Source: Porogramme epimiltina
Lineage: Eukaryota > Basidiomycota > Agaricomycetes > Polyporales > Polyporaceae
Length of the DNA: 61,887 nucleotides
Direction: 5' to 3'
NCBI GenBank assembly: GCA_900155495.1
Contig: FTLJ01000060.1
Coordinates: 1 to 61,887 of the forward strand
Below the pieces are notes generated by a model. It worked only from the letters and a program-made list of their open reading frames with translations, had not been told where the DNA came from and made no database searches. A program made the position numbers and the translations under genes. Within the stretch, counting starts at the first letter, position 1; each line of letters opens with the position of its first letter. Positions 11,280-22,500 of this stretch are shown here, piece by piece.

Positions 11280-14030
11280 ATGCGTCTGCTTAACACGTAC
11301 TCTGGTCAATTTCAGTCCTTTAACAACCACACTGAAGTATCCTATGCTACCTTGTCGCACGTTTGGGCGAAAGAAGGCCACCAAGACTACCCTGAGCAGA
11401 CCTACAACGACGTCCTCAACATTCCCACTTCTTCCCCTTCTCTACACCACCTCTCTTCCAAGATTCAGCACACGTGCGACGTCGCCCGCAGACATGGTTT
11501 CCAGTATGTCTGGATAGACACCTGTTGCATCAACAAGACAAGCAGCGCGGAACTGTCCGAATCCATCAACTCTATGTATGCTTGGTATTCCCACTCTAAA
11601 ATCTGTTACGTGTATCTCGCCGACGTCGATGCCGAAGACAACCCGGAACGTCTTCGCTCTCAATTCCGCGAGAGCCGATGGTTCACGCGGGCGTGGACCC
11701 TGCAGGAGCTTATCGCTCCACGTGTAGTTATCTTCCTCTCCAAGGACTGGAACGTCATCGGGACGAAGGGAAGCCTTGCACGGACCATCCAAGAGGTGAC
11801 GAATATTGACGTTGACGTCCTTCTTGGCCGCCGGAAGCTTTCTGATGTATGCGTGGCGAAGCGGATGTCTTGGGCTGCTCGTCGCGAAGCAGGAAAGGTA
11901 GAAGATGAAGCATACAGTCTTCTGGGGATCTTTGACATCAACCTACCACTCAGCTACGGAGAAGGAAGGAACGCGTTCATCCGACTTCAGGAAGCCATCA
12001 TGAAGGCCATCCCGGATCAGACGCTCTTCGCCTGGGGATCTCGTGTGCCTCTTCATCACTTGGACAATGATTCTACAACGCTATCGAGGACTATGAGCGG
12101 CACTCAGGAGTCTTGTTTACTTGCATCGTCTCCTCGCGACTTCAAAAACTCGTTCGAACTCTCAACAGTCCCTCCGCGCGAGTTCGAAGAAAGTCTCGGG
12201 TTGAAGATCCCACATCCCGAGTTCACGACCACTGCCTATGGAGTGCGCGCCTCCCTCCCGATCATACCATTCACGAACTTCCACCTAGCACTACTTGCAT
12301 GCAGCGAGGGCATAGAGCACTCGTTAGCCCTCGTAATGCGTGCGCCTCGCTCGCAGGATAACACCATTGACGTCGCTGTAGGGGCGATCTCATCTTATTC
12401 TCCCCACGCGCCCTCCGCCTCATCCCCGACGTACTCTCGTCTGGTATCTATCACTTCCACACAAATCCAACACTATCTATCTCGAATCGAACTGTTCGAG
12501 CTATATATTCGCCATAATTTACAGCCAAGAGAATGTGTTTCCGAAGACTATTCAATCCACACGGCAATTCGGCAAGGCGCTCCAAAACATCCCAAGGTCA
12601 CCTTGGATTCTTGGTGCTTCGACGTGCTTCGGCGTCAAGGATACACTGTCACGGAGATCGACTCCCCTCGGAGTACTCGGCCTCCTCAGTTCACCGTGGC
12701 AAGGGACGGAGACCGCAATATCATCAACATCGCTGTCGGACGATGCGCTATATGCCACACCGGCGAACCTCGCGGGCCTCTGTGTGTCACGGTATCACCT
12801 CCTACAGCGGCAACCATCTTCCCAGCACCTCGCTCTCCCCAACTTAAACACAACGACCATGTTACCTGCAGAGACACCCACCTCACCTCTTCAGGATGGG
12901 AAGCTCGTGATACACTCGTGTCGCGTGCTTTTCCGCTTCCCTGCAAAATGGGCGCCCGATTGCTACAGGTGTCTCTCGGCGTCGCGGACCCCCCTCCTCC
13001 CAGTCGACTCGATGAAGCACCGACATTTTCCCTTCAAGTCGAGATATCCAACACCCCACACGAATCCAGGACAGGCGTTCCTTCGCCCACCCGGTCCCAA
13101 TCCCTCCAAACCTCGTTTGACGCCATGCATGCCTTGCCAAGCGTGCGCACGAGCGACCATTTAAAGCGCTCCATTTCGAAGCGTTGCCACTCCACGGACG
13201 CGCTCTACCAGCGTGCCGCAGCTTCGCCGACATATCCAGATAGGGGTCGGTCGACATCTAGAGATATTCGTGTCGTACGCGTGGCACGGGGGAGTTCTCC
13301 GAATGGGTCTTCTCGTGCGATGCCGTGCGCGCGTTCCGCTGTTCGGCCTGAATCTAGACTAAGCGAGGTGACCCGATCGCGAAGCGAGTCATCTATCCGG
13401 CCTTCGATTCCTGGAGGTGAGTCATTTCTCGTGCGTCTTAGAGATATCTTTTAACGCTGTCTTCGCGCAGAAACCACAATGTGCCAACGGAACGGTGTTC
13501 TTGGTGCTCGGCTCACCGAAGAACCTTCCCCCTTCTACCGGACGGTCGATCTTTGTCCTTCAATTATAGACATGGATTGCAACATACGCGCACAAAGCAC
13601 ACCCTCTCTGTATCCATTCACTAAACCCGTAGTTTCCTCCACCATTCAAACGAAACCCGCCCCTGTCGTATCTGGCATCTCCACCAGTATTCCAGCCTTT
13701 TCGATCCCGCCTCCGCCTGCCCCTCCCCCGCTTCCACCCCCTCCAATATCCACTTCCTCATGCGACAGGCCACAGTGCACCGATAGTGCCGTGAATTCTG
13801 TTGTCGAAACACTCCTCGATGGCCAGGGCGAGGCTCGCGAACAATCGCAGGGACCAGAGGAAGAGGAATCAACAGACGACGAGTACACCGACGCCTCTGA
13901 TTTAGAATCAGATGACAGTATGCAGTATTGTGCTACCTCAAGGCCTTCTGAAGATACAAAAACACTACCATACACGTTTCGTAGATCCTGGCTCCACCGG
14001 CTTTTTGGACTATTATTACGCTTACTGTGA
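11280..14030 (+). CDS. HET-domain protein 2 with a Pro-rich/acidic C-terminal exon
   Basis: Exons 11280-13416 and 13471-14030, joined across a 54-bp GT-AG intron, keep frame and give 898 aa. The N-terminus MRLLNTYSGQFQSF leads into the HET domain: YATLSHVWAKEG, GFQYVWIDTCCINK, SSAELSESINSMYAWY, RAWTLQELIAPR. The conserved second block follows (RRKLSDVCVAKRMSWAARRE, LSYGEGRNAF, IPDQTLFAWGS). The second exon encodes a poly-proline run, then an acidic segment (EEEESTDDEYTDASDLESDD), and ends in a short amphipathic tail, SWLHRLFGLLLRLL, that could bind a membrane. HET gene 3, directly downstream, is a close tandem copy that lacks this exon. A death-inducing role on allorecognition is inferred from the HET family. 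Confidence 0.85.
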
Positions 14031-14363
14031 ATCGAATCCCGGATGAATGGATCAATAATCATGTAGTACGCTCCTCTATGCAGTACTTATGCCCTATGCG
14101 CTCCCTGCATTCCATGCCTATAGTCTATTCTACAGCATTACACGTACTAATGTTATTTTGGCTGCTGCTCTTCAAACCCGACTGATGTGTGCGCCGGAAC
14201 CGTCTACAGCGCTGGTTCGGGCCGTAGCTTGGCGGAGTCACTTAACGTGTCTCCAAATTTGGTAGTCTCTTGGTCACCGCCCCTGATACAGCGATGGGCG
14301 CTCTCACATTAAGTAATTCCCAACTTCTCAGGAATACCTTCACCACAACCATTTGCGCTATCC

Positions 14364-14413
14364 GTAAGTTCAACAATACCCTTCAGTCGTGCAAACGTGA
14401 CCGTTTTTATCAG
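14364..14413 (+). other. Putative 5'UTR intron of HET gene 3
   Basis: A GTAAGT donor at 14364 and a TCAG acceptor ending at 14413 leave four bases (tgct) before the ATG at 14418. This parallels HET genes 1, 2 and 4. Confidence 0.55.
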
Positions 14414-14417
14414 TGCT

Positions 14418-16559
14418 ATGCGTCTGCTTAACACTCAGTCCGGCCAATTCCAGTCTTTTGTGAACCCCGCGGAAGTATCCTATGCCATCTTGTCACACGT
14501 TTGGGCGAAGGAAGGCCACCAAGACTTCCCTGAGCAGACCTACAACGACGTCCTCAGCATTCACACATCTTCCTCATCCTCCCCTCAATCCTCTCTACGC
14601 CATCTCTCGTCTAAGATTCAGCACACGTGCGAGGTCGCCCGTAAACATGGTTTCCAGTACGTCTGGATAGACACGTGTTGCATCAACAAGACAAGCAGCG
14701 CAGAGCTTTCCGAATCCATCAACTCCATGCACGATTGGTATTCTCACTCCAATATCTGTTACGCGTATCTCGCCGACGTCGATGACGAAGACAACCCAGA
14801 ACGCTCCCAGTCTCAGTTTCGCGAGAGCCGATGGTTCTCGCGGGCGTGGACTTTGCAGGAGCTGATCTCTCCACGTATAGTCATCTTTCTTTCGAAGGAT
14901 TGGAGGGTGGTTGGGACGAAGAGCAGCCTTGCACGGACCATCCAGGAGGTGACAAACATCGACGTTGACGTCCTTCTCGGCCGGCGGAAGCTTTCCGAGG
15001 TATGCGTTGCGAAGCGGATGTCCTGGGCTGCTCGTCGCGAAGCAGGAAAAGTAGAGGACGAAGCATACAGTTTGTTGGGTATATTCGGGATTTACCTGCC
15101 CCTCAACTACGGAGAAGGGAGGAATGCGTTCATCCGACTTCAGGAAGCCATCATGAAGGACATCCCGGATCAAACGCTCTTCGCCTGGGGATCTCGCGTT
15201 CCCCTCCATCAATTGGACAGAGAGTTTTCAGCCTTGCGATTGTCGAGGACTATGAGCGGCACTCAAACATCGTGTCTACTTGCATCGTCCCCTCGCGACT
15301 TCAAAAACTCGTTTGAACTGTCAACCATTCCCCCCCGCGAGTTCGAGAAGGGTCTCCCGTTCAAGATTCCACATCCCGAGTTCACGACCACCGCCTATGG
15401 AGTGCGCGCCTCTCTCCCGATCATACCATTCACGAACTTTCAACTAGCGCTCCTTGCCTGCGCTGAGGGAGTGGGGAACTCCTTGGCTCTCGTATTACGT
15501 TCGCCCCGTTCGCGGGATGACGTCACTGACGTCGCTATAGGTGCAATATCCTCTCCATCTCCGGGTCCATACGCGCCATCCTCAGTCTCATCCCCGACGT
15601 ACTCTCGTCTCGTTTCCATCACTTCCACACAGCTGCGACGCTATCTATCCCGCCTTCAGTTGCGCGAGCTATATATCCGTTACAACGTACAGTCAACACA
15701 ACGCGCTGGTCAAGACTCCTCGATCCACACGGCGATTCGGCAGGGTGCTCCAAAGCATCCCAAAGTCACCTTGGACCCTTGGTGTTCAGACGTGCTTCGG
15801 TGTCAAGGATACACCATGGCTACACAGATCGATTCCCTTCGGAGTGCCCGGCTTTCTCAATTCACGCTGGCAAGGGATGGCGACAATGACGTTATCAACA
15901 TCGCTGTGGGACGGTGCGCTATGTGCGATGTAGGCGAACCCCGCGGCCCTCTGTGTGTCACCATATCGCCGGCTGCGGTCGTAATCCCACGAATATCCGG
16001 CTCTTCTCGGCTCGAACACCGCGAATATGCTCTCTGCAAAGACACTCATCTCACCTCTTCAGGATGGGAAACTCGTGATGCACTTGTATCGCGTGCTTTT
16101 CTGCTTCCTTCCGAATTGAGTCCTCGCATGCTCCAGCTGTCCCTCGGTGTCGCAGGCTCTCCTCAGTTTAGTCAAGATGAAACACCGACATTGTTCCTCC
16201 AGCTCGAGATATCTGATATACCATGCGAGCCAGGGGCAGGCGTATCATCTCCTACGCGACCTCTTCAAACCCGTGACGTCGGTGGCATACATGCCTTGCA
16301 AGGCTCGCGCGCGACCGACCGCATACAACGCTCCCTTCCGAAGCGTTCTCGCTCGTCGGACGCGCTCTATCAACGCTATGATGGAGCTTCGCCGCCACAT
16401 CCAGATAAAGGACTACCGACTTTGTCCGGGGGTATTGGTGTTGCGCCCATGATGCGAGGGCTTTCTCCGAATTCGTCGTCTCATGGGGTGGGGCAGTGGT
16501 ACGATATGCCTCCGGAGCGAGTGACTGTCGCGTGGGGGAAGCCATCTCTTCATTCTTAG
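14418..16559 (+). CDS. HET-domain protein 3 (tandem paralogue of protein 2)
   Basis: A single exon of 713 aa, nearly collinear with the first exon of HET gene 2: MRLLNTQSGQFQSF, YAILSHVWAKEG, GFQYVWIDTCCINK, RAWTLQELISPR, SEVCVAKRMSWAARRE, LNYGEGRNAFIRLQE. It differs by small insertions (extra Ser/Pro residues near 50) and by its end. A stop falls just before the region equivalent to the paralogue's intron, and the DNA equivalent to the paralogue's second exon is missing, while the noncoding DNA beyond it resumes homology. The protein therefore lacks the Pro-rich/acidic tail. Both copies keep the HET core intact. The tandem arrangement and close similarity point to recent duplication. Confidence 0.86.
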   Translation: MRLLNTQSGQFQSFVNPAEVSYAILSHVWAKEGHQDFPEQTYNDVLSIHTSSSSSPQSSLRHLSSKIQHTCEVARKHGFQYVWIDTCCINKTSSAELSESINSMHDWYSHSNICYAYLADVDDEDNPERSQSQFRESRWFSRAWTLQELISPRIVIFLSKDWRVVGTKSSLARTIQEVTNIDVDVLLGRRKLSEVCVAKRMSWAARREAGKVEDEAYSLLGIFGIYLPLNYGEGRNAFIRLQEAIMKDIPDQTLFAWGSRVPLHQLDREFSALRLSRTMSGTQTSCLLASSPRDFKNSFELSTIPPREFEKGLPFKIPHPEFTTTAYGVRASLPIIPFTNFQLALLACAEGVGNSLALVLRSPRSRDDVTDVAIGAISSPSPGPYAPSSVSSPTYSRLVSITSTQLRRYLSRLQLRELYIRYNVQSTQRAGQDSSIHTAIRQGAPKHPKVTLDPWCSDVLRCQGYTMATQIDSLRSARLSQFTLARDGDNDVINIAVGRCAMCDVGEPRGPLCVTISPAAVVIPRISGSSRLEHREYALCKDTHLTSSGWETRDALVSRAFLLPSELSPRMLQLSLGVAGSPQFSQDETPTLFLQLEISDIPCEPGAGVSSPTRPLQTRDVGGIHALQGSRATDRIQRSLPKRSRSSDALYQRYDGASPPHPDKGLPTLSGGIGVAPMMRGLSPNSSSHGVGQWYDMPPERVTVAWGKPSLHS

Positions 16560-17671
16560 GTCAGTGAGGGTAAGTTACTCCTCGTGAGTGCTAGAAATAT
16601 CCCTTACATACGCTCCTCGCACACTCCAATTCTATACGCTCTCTGAAGTGTTGTAATGCCCAATACGAAGTGAATCGCAGATGACTGGTTCATTACCCTT
16701 GTATTTTCCCTCTATGTAGTCTTTGCGCCCTATGCGCCTACGTATGACACCCTTTCCGTGACTGTTCCTACAGCATCAAACTTACTTGTACTATTTTGAG
16801 CTGAGTTTCGTTGATGCTCTCCCAAACCTAATTGACAGTTCCGCAATTTGAGTCCCCCAGAGTGCTAACGCCGACCGTACGTGGCGTAGTGTTTGTACAG
16901 CGGATTGTGCGCGCCACATTGCGCATTCCTTCGAGGTGGAGTAAGTACACGGTTCTGTGCATTCGCAGTAGTGTGAGATCCGGGAGATGTACGTTTGGTG
17001 CACAACCAACTAGCCTTAGTGAGCTGTCAACCTCGCGCCTTGCCCTAGCTCACTACGGGGACATTGTCAGACATCTGGACCCGAGCCAGCGGATATGCGC
17101 ATGTTCCTTGTGCTAGCAATACCAGGGGTAAGACATTCCACCAGGAGCAAAGTATGGGGACCCGTCACCGACAAATTCCACGTAGGGTTTGGAGATCGCA
17201 CCCGGGATGCCAGACCGCACAGGAGTCACAGGCGGAGCCGCTTGTTTGCATCCTGTATCACTTTCCCCACTGCTCCTGGGACCGCCTTCACGGCACCGAC
17301 CCCAAGTTCCGACGGCGTTCAAGCGAGGACGGAGAATGTGAGAGCCTCAGACTCCGCAAACGTTGAAGTTCATTCGCAGGCGTGCCGACTCGTCTGGCAG
17401 TAGATGTCAGAAGTTTTAAGATTGAGTGAGGGGGGCCAACGCGACGATCATGAGATATAGTCAGCTATGTAGCAGTGAGTGTTCAACTGAAGGGGGGAGC
17501 GGTTAAGAGATAACTCCCACACATCCAACAGCCTGAGTGGCGTCTGAGTGAAATGACGTCGTAGGGCGGCTGGTAGCAGTAAGCTCAACGGTTCCGCGGT
17601 GACTCTATGAAAGCAACCAATAACTGCATCTATAAAAACTTAGAACTTCTGTATTCCTTGTTCGATGCATC

Positions 17672-17845
17672 GAAGGTCGACTCAAGGTGTCCGGAGCAGT
17701 CCAAGAGGGCCGGACATCTGGCCTTGGATGCCGAGGCGGAGGCAGAGTTTCAAGTTCCGACACTGCCGCTCCAGGTCCGGCCGCAAAATTATTACGTCAT
17801 CCGCTGTGCCGGACGACGCCACCATTTTGGGACTTGTGCCTCGAC
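17672..17845 (+). repeat. Dispersed repeat, copy A (inverted partner at 58365-58545)
   Basis: The plus strand here matches the minus strand of 58365-58545 over about 170 bp with small gaps. Shared landmarks include gatgccgaggcggagg and ctgccgctccaggtccg. No open frame is conserved between copies. In copy B the element abuts the OXR1-like pseudogene; in copy A it lies upstream of a TATA-like tttataaa (about 17895). It may be promoter DNA of a duplicated gene or a small transposon relic. Confidence 0.75.
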
Positions 17846-18088
17846 CACCACCTCCTCGCTCAACGGAGCGCTGCAGCCTTCAACCTCTCACCAGTTTATA
17901 AACCGCCCTCGGAGGCCTCATACCTTCTACCACTACCGCCACCACTCATATCCAACAAACACCACACCTCACACGTATCCGCATCACAAGAAGTAACCAG
18001 GTGTGTAAGCCCCTAGTGGCTTCCCGCATCGTTTGAGCAACCTGCTCACCCAAGACGATCCAGTCGTACCATCAACAACATCTCCGCC

Positions 18089-18187
18089 ATGATTACCTCG
18101 GAAGATTCTATACTAGTTAACAGCGGTCAGGCCACCCTGGTCAAAGGAGGGACCAAAGGAGCTATTCACCGGCCAATAAAGAAATAA
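18089..18187 (+). CDS. Possible short ORF, 32 aa, unknown
   Basis: An ATG in good context (tccgccATG) follows a CA/CT-rich leader and a TATA-like element about 190 bp upstream. The frame reads MITSEDSILVNSGQATLVKG and ends IHRPIKK with TAA. I recognise no family. It could be the first exon of a longer lost gene, a real small peptide, or chance. Confidence 0.2.
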   Translation: MITSEDSILVNSGQATLVKGGTKGAIHRPIKK

Positions 18188-18636
18188 CGTGCGTTACTCT
18201 TGGCTACGTACGATTTGTTCCAGCGTCGTGGCGAGATGACTTGCTGAAATAGTATGCAGCGGTACACCCCGGATGTGTGTTCACATCACTGTTGTACGCT
18301 CGGGTGGGATAGCCCACTCCTACCGCCTACCTCTACCCAGCTGAGTATCGGATAACGTCACATGCACTCCCCACCCCGATCACTCCCCTTGGCGGCGAGT
18401 GAGGCCAACATATTGGTCCGACGAACTCCATGTCCCTAAGGTTTCCACGATTCAATATTTATCCGGGTGGACGTCAATAGCTCTTCCCATGATGGGGCAT
18501 CTTCCTACTTTATGCATGTATCCTTCTTGTCGCTGTCGCTATCCCTTTTGCTCCCCTCGATCGATACTTGTTCTCTAGGACACCTGTTCGTATATATTGT
18601 ACTATAGGTCCATTCATGACTTTCGGATTCATGAAT

Positions 18637-21600
18637 CTAATGCCGTGGACCGAACTCGGCGTACGTATACAAGTAGACTAATGTAAATATGAAGGCGAGT
18701 ATAAGGACGGCCAACGTCGTAGACAACACCTTGCAAAGCTGGGAAAGAAACGCGTGGATCAACTCAAGTTTTGCTTCCAAACTAGCTAGTCGTTCTTCGG
18801 TACCATTCTTCGATTCGCTGTTTGACTCGTCCAAAGGATGGGCGGGCGCAGAGACAAGGGTGTGGGACCAATCGTGCCTGAGAGCACTGACAATCTTGTC
18901 GCTTGGATCCGTCTGCGGCTCGAGCCATCGCCTTTCACGTTCAATACGCTCGTTGCAGCTCCAGCACACCAGTGTGATCGCTGTCAGATGGCTTAGTCTA
19001 GACACGCAGGACTGGAACGCCGCAGCGAACGATCACTCACAGTAGCAGTCCATGCAGCACCAGAACGGCCGCGCCGTGATCGTCATCGAGCATTCTGCAC
19101 ACTTCCCGCCCTCCTGTGTGAAGCTCTTCACGTCCATCATCACACCTTCAACGACAGGGATCGGCACGCTCGACGCGGGGTCGATGCCCTCGTCAAGAGG
19201 AGAGAGGTGGGCGTCAACCCACTCGACGATAGACAGCGCCGCAGTCACGGATGCCTGGAGGTACGTGCGGAGGATGACAGAGCGCAGCTGGCAGAAGCTG
19301 TGCCTGCGCGTGTGCGTCGTGTCTGACTCCACTTCGCTAACAGCCTTGGACTCAGTGGGGTCGCGGGCGAAGCATGGGCCGCAGAAGTCGATCGTGTGGT
19401 TGACCTCGCCGGCGAAGCACTCTACGCAGAGGTAGCGTGAGGACGGGAGCAGGTTCGAGGCGCATGAGTCGCAGAATAGCATGCTGCGGCGAGGTTGTCA
19501 GACGGCGATATCCGGAAAGCCGGAAAGCCGGAAACGCACCTGAGTTCGACGTCTCGTGGACGAACCCGTACCACTTCCGTCAGCGAAGGGTCTTTAGGGT
19601 CGCGTAGAGAGACCAATGGGATCGAGGGGTACTCGTCGGGATTCTCTGTCTTAGTTTCTCCGACGGCGTCGTTGGACGGGGATTTCGGATCTTCACCTGG
19701 CGTAAGGGTGACGATATTTACGTCCACGTCGGCGTCTTGCTTCGAGTTGCGCATCCAGTATGGTCCAACCTCCGGCTCTTCTTTTGCATGTGAAAACTAA
19801 CGAAAGTTTCAATCAAGGACCGGGCATACACGGGGACGTTCTAAGCACTCACCAAGCCGAAAAAGTGCTCGCTTAGCTTATCTCTCTCGCTCAAATTGAG
19901 GAGCCTATACATCGCTGAGGTGCCGCACAGCGTCAGAGTAAGCTTGGAAATATCACTCAGATGCTTACCTTGTAGGGAGCTGACACGAGCCCAGATCACA
20001 TCGTACACGGTAACGAGAGACTGCCCAATAATATCTAGTTCTTGGTCTGCCAAAACTTCCGTCTGTGCTTTCTCGACGATGAAGAGAGAGCGACGGATCA
20101 AAAGGAAGAATATCGGCATCATGTACTGGAAAATATGGTCAGCCAGAGAACCGAGTGTACTGCCCTCAAAACACTCACCTTCTCGGGTCTTCCACCTCCG
20201 GCGATGATCACCAATGTGTTCGTCTCGTCGATGTAGTACTTGATTGATTGCAAACCCCGATCTAGCTTCATCTCCTCCTTCAAGACGTAGTCTCTGAACC
20301 GACCGAAGATGGCATCATTGTCCCAATCCCTCCCATCCCAGTCGTCGACGTGCTTGAGCCCCGACAGGAGGTCCTCGAGTACGCGCAACTCCCACGACGC
20401 GACGAAGTTCGCGACGAGCGCTCTGTTCTCGGGGCGTGCCGCCTTTGCGGCGTGAGTGATCATAGCGAGCAGTTTCCGGATACGGCGGAAGTACCACTGC
20501 ACTGACATCTCGAACCCTATTACATGCATATTAGCAACCCGCATATCGTACGAGCCCTGCTTCAACCTACCGATCGTCCAATATGCCATCCAGTGGGGTA
20601 AGCTGGGACCTTGTCAGCAGAAATCGTTACTACGTTCACCACTGAGCTCACCTCCACTCCGGTGGGCATGCCCTCGTGAACGAGTTCAGCTCACTGATCG
20701 TGACGAAGGACGAGATATCATCGTCCAGTGCCTCGATGAGGGGTTGAACACGAGACACCGTGATGTATTGCAAAGCCCACACGTCTTGCGGTCCCACGCG
20801 ACGCGCAACCTCGCTGATCTTTTCCACTGCCTTCTCTGCAGGTTCGTGGGAGGGCTTCTGTTGATCATCCGTTATGGTGCGTATCTCTTCAAGGGCGGCA
20901 TGGCTGGCGTCCGCGAAATGATCTCTTAGAGCCATGACGAGATGCTTTGCTTTCGCACTGCCCTTCCAGCCCTACATATCCGAGCCTGTTTCAGCAAATA
21001 TAAAGAGGAGAGGAGTGAGATGCACATACCATTTCGCGCCAGACAAGGCGCATGTTCTGACGGAATGTCAGCCTCCTCGGGGCGTTGAGATACAACCAGG
21101 AGCTCACCTCGTCGGCGATGCGTTCGTTCCAGGGACTGCCGAGGATTGTCTTCGTTACTCGATCTTGCATATTGTCGAGCGCGGATTTGACGCTGTCGAT
21201 CTGCTCCTTCACCGCCGTGAACTTCTTCTCGAACGCTTCGTTCTCCCTCAGCACCTGGTCCACCTCCTTGCCCACCTCCTCCCGCAGGACCTCGACGGTC
21301 ATCGTCGCAGCGCCACCAAGTCCCTGCCAGTATCCCTTCTTTCCCGTCTCTGCGTTGGCATTCTCGAGGAGCCGTGCTAGCAGCTTGTTGTTGTTAAGCA
21401 CCGCCTCCATTCCGTCCTCTTGTTTGGATATGAGCGTCGCGATGTCGCGCTCCATGGGCGACCGCATACGGTCGAATACCATGTCCATGAGGTTCGCGAC
21501 GTTGCCAATCAACTCCTCCATCCTGTCGTTCAGATATGTAACCCCGACATCGACAGAAGCGAGCATGACATTCGCCTGGGCGATCCCGAGTGACGCGTCG

Positions 21601-22500
21601 AGCTGCAGGTCGAACTGGATCCCGACCTTGTGCACGGCGAACTTCTGCGCGACCTCCGTGAACTTGCTCTTCCACTTGACGCTCGTGAAGAACTTCACTG
21701 CGGAAGGAGTCAGATATCTGCGGCGTGTCCTGGAATACGGTGTAAGCGAACATACCGGCGATGTGGCGCTTTTGATAACTGTCGCAAAGCCATGCACACT
21801 CCTTGATCGTCGCTTCGATCGCGCTCATCCTTGCCTCCACCGATTTCTTTATCGCGGGCACCTTTTTAGCAGCTTCATCTCGTAGGTCGTTGAGGTTGTC
21901 TAGCCTATTTTGAGGACATAAGTTAGAGCAAGAAGGGTTGATCACCGCGATGATAGACTCACAGCTTCAGCGTTTCCATCATGTCGCACATCGTCACATT
22001 CAGCGCGATGACCTTGTCGTCATTCTCGCGACGAGTCAGCTCCAGGGTAAGCCCAGCCTTGAAGAGAGAAACAGCAACTGGGATTCGTAGCCCAAGTTAG
22101 CACGTGACATAAGGCCACAGCAGCACAGCATGAGCTCGCCTTGGATGAAGGGATGCACTTTGGCGAGCTCGTCCATGACGTCCATAAGGGCCCTACTGTT
22201 CCGAGCGAACGAGCTGACATGGTCCCTCAGCAGGCCGAACGCCTCTTTCGATGTGTTACTCCCCAGCACTGCGACCACAGGGCTATTGGAGACACCGACG
22301 ACGACATCACCTGTGCATTCCCGTATCCGCGTGTCAGAAGGCCGTTCTGCGTAAGGGGTGAGACCGGACTCGCCTAATTTCTTCAGTCGACTCTCGCCCT
22401 TGAACGGCTTCTTGTTATCTGAGTCAGAGCGCTGTGCGCTCTTCTCGGATTTCGACTCGGATTGCGGCGGGCGGGGCTCGTTACCAGGTTCCGCCGGCAT
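18637..22500 (-). CDS. EF-hand/ZZ-finger/tail-anchored protein 1
   Basis: A multi-exon gene of roughly 1,000 aa. Order: a disordered charged head; a long helical region (HPFIQVAVSLFKAGLTLEL, then SYQKRHIAVKFFTSVKWK and coiled segments to IADE); an EF-hand-like loop (ALDDDISSFVTISELNSF) followed by LPHWMAYWTIG; a second helical region (SVQWYFRRIRKLLAMITH to IAGGGRPEK); an acidic linker; two zinc-binding clusters (CDSC, CVECF, CGPCF with an H pair; then CAEC, CCMDC, CWSC), ZZ-like; and a final hydrophobic helix (LAVLILAFIFTLVYLYTY) six residues from the end, a tail anchor. The layout matches an uncharacterised basidiomycete family annotated as EF-hand domain proteins. The loop has Ser at position 6 instead of Gly, so calcium binding is uncertain. 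Exon 1 appears to end in a GC-AG intron (22139-22078). A paralogue lies at 58758 and a 5' relic at 41835. Confidence 0.8.

Larger units (their letters stand above)
16560..18636. other. Intergenic region between HET gene 3 and EF-hand/ZZ gene 1 (3' ends converge)
   Basis: The first 250 bp align with the DNA downstream of HET gene 2. A dispersed repeat lies at 17672-17845 and a short ATG frame in good context at 18089. Otherwise I see no gene. Confidence 0.55.
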
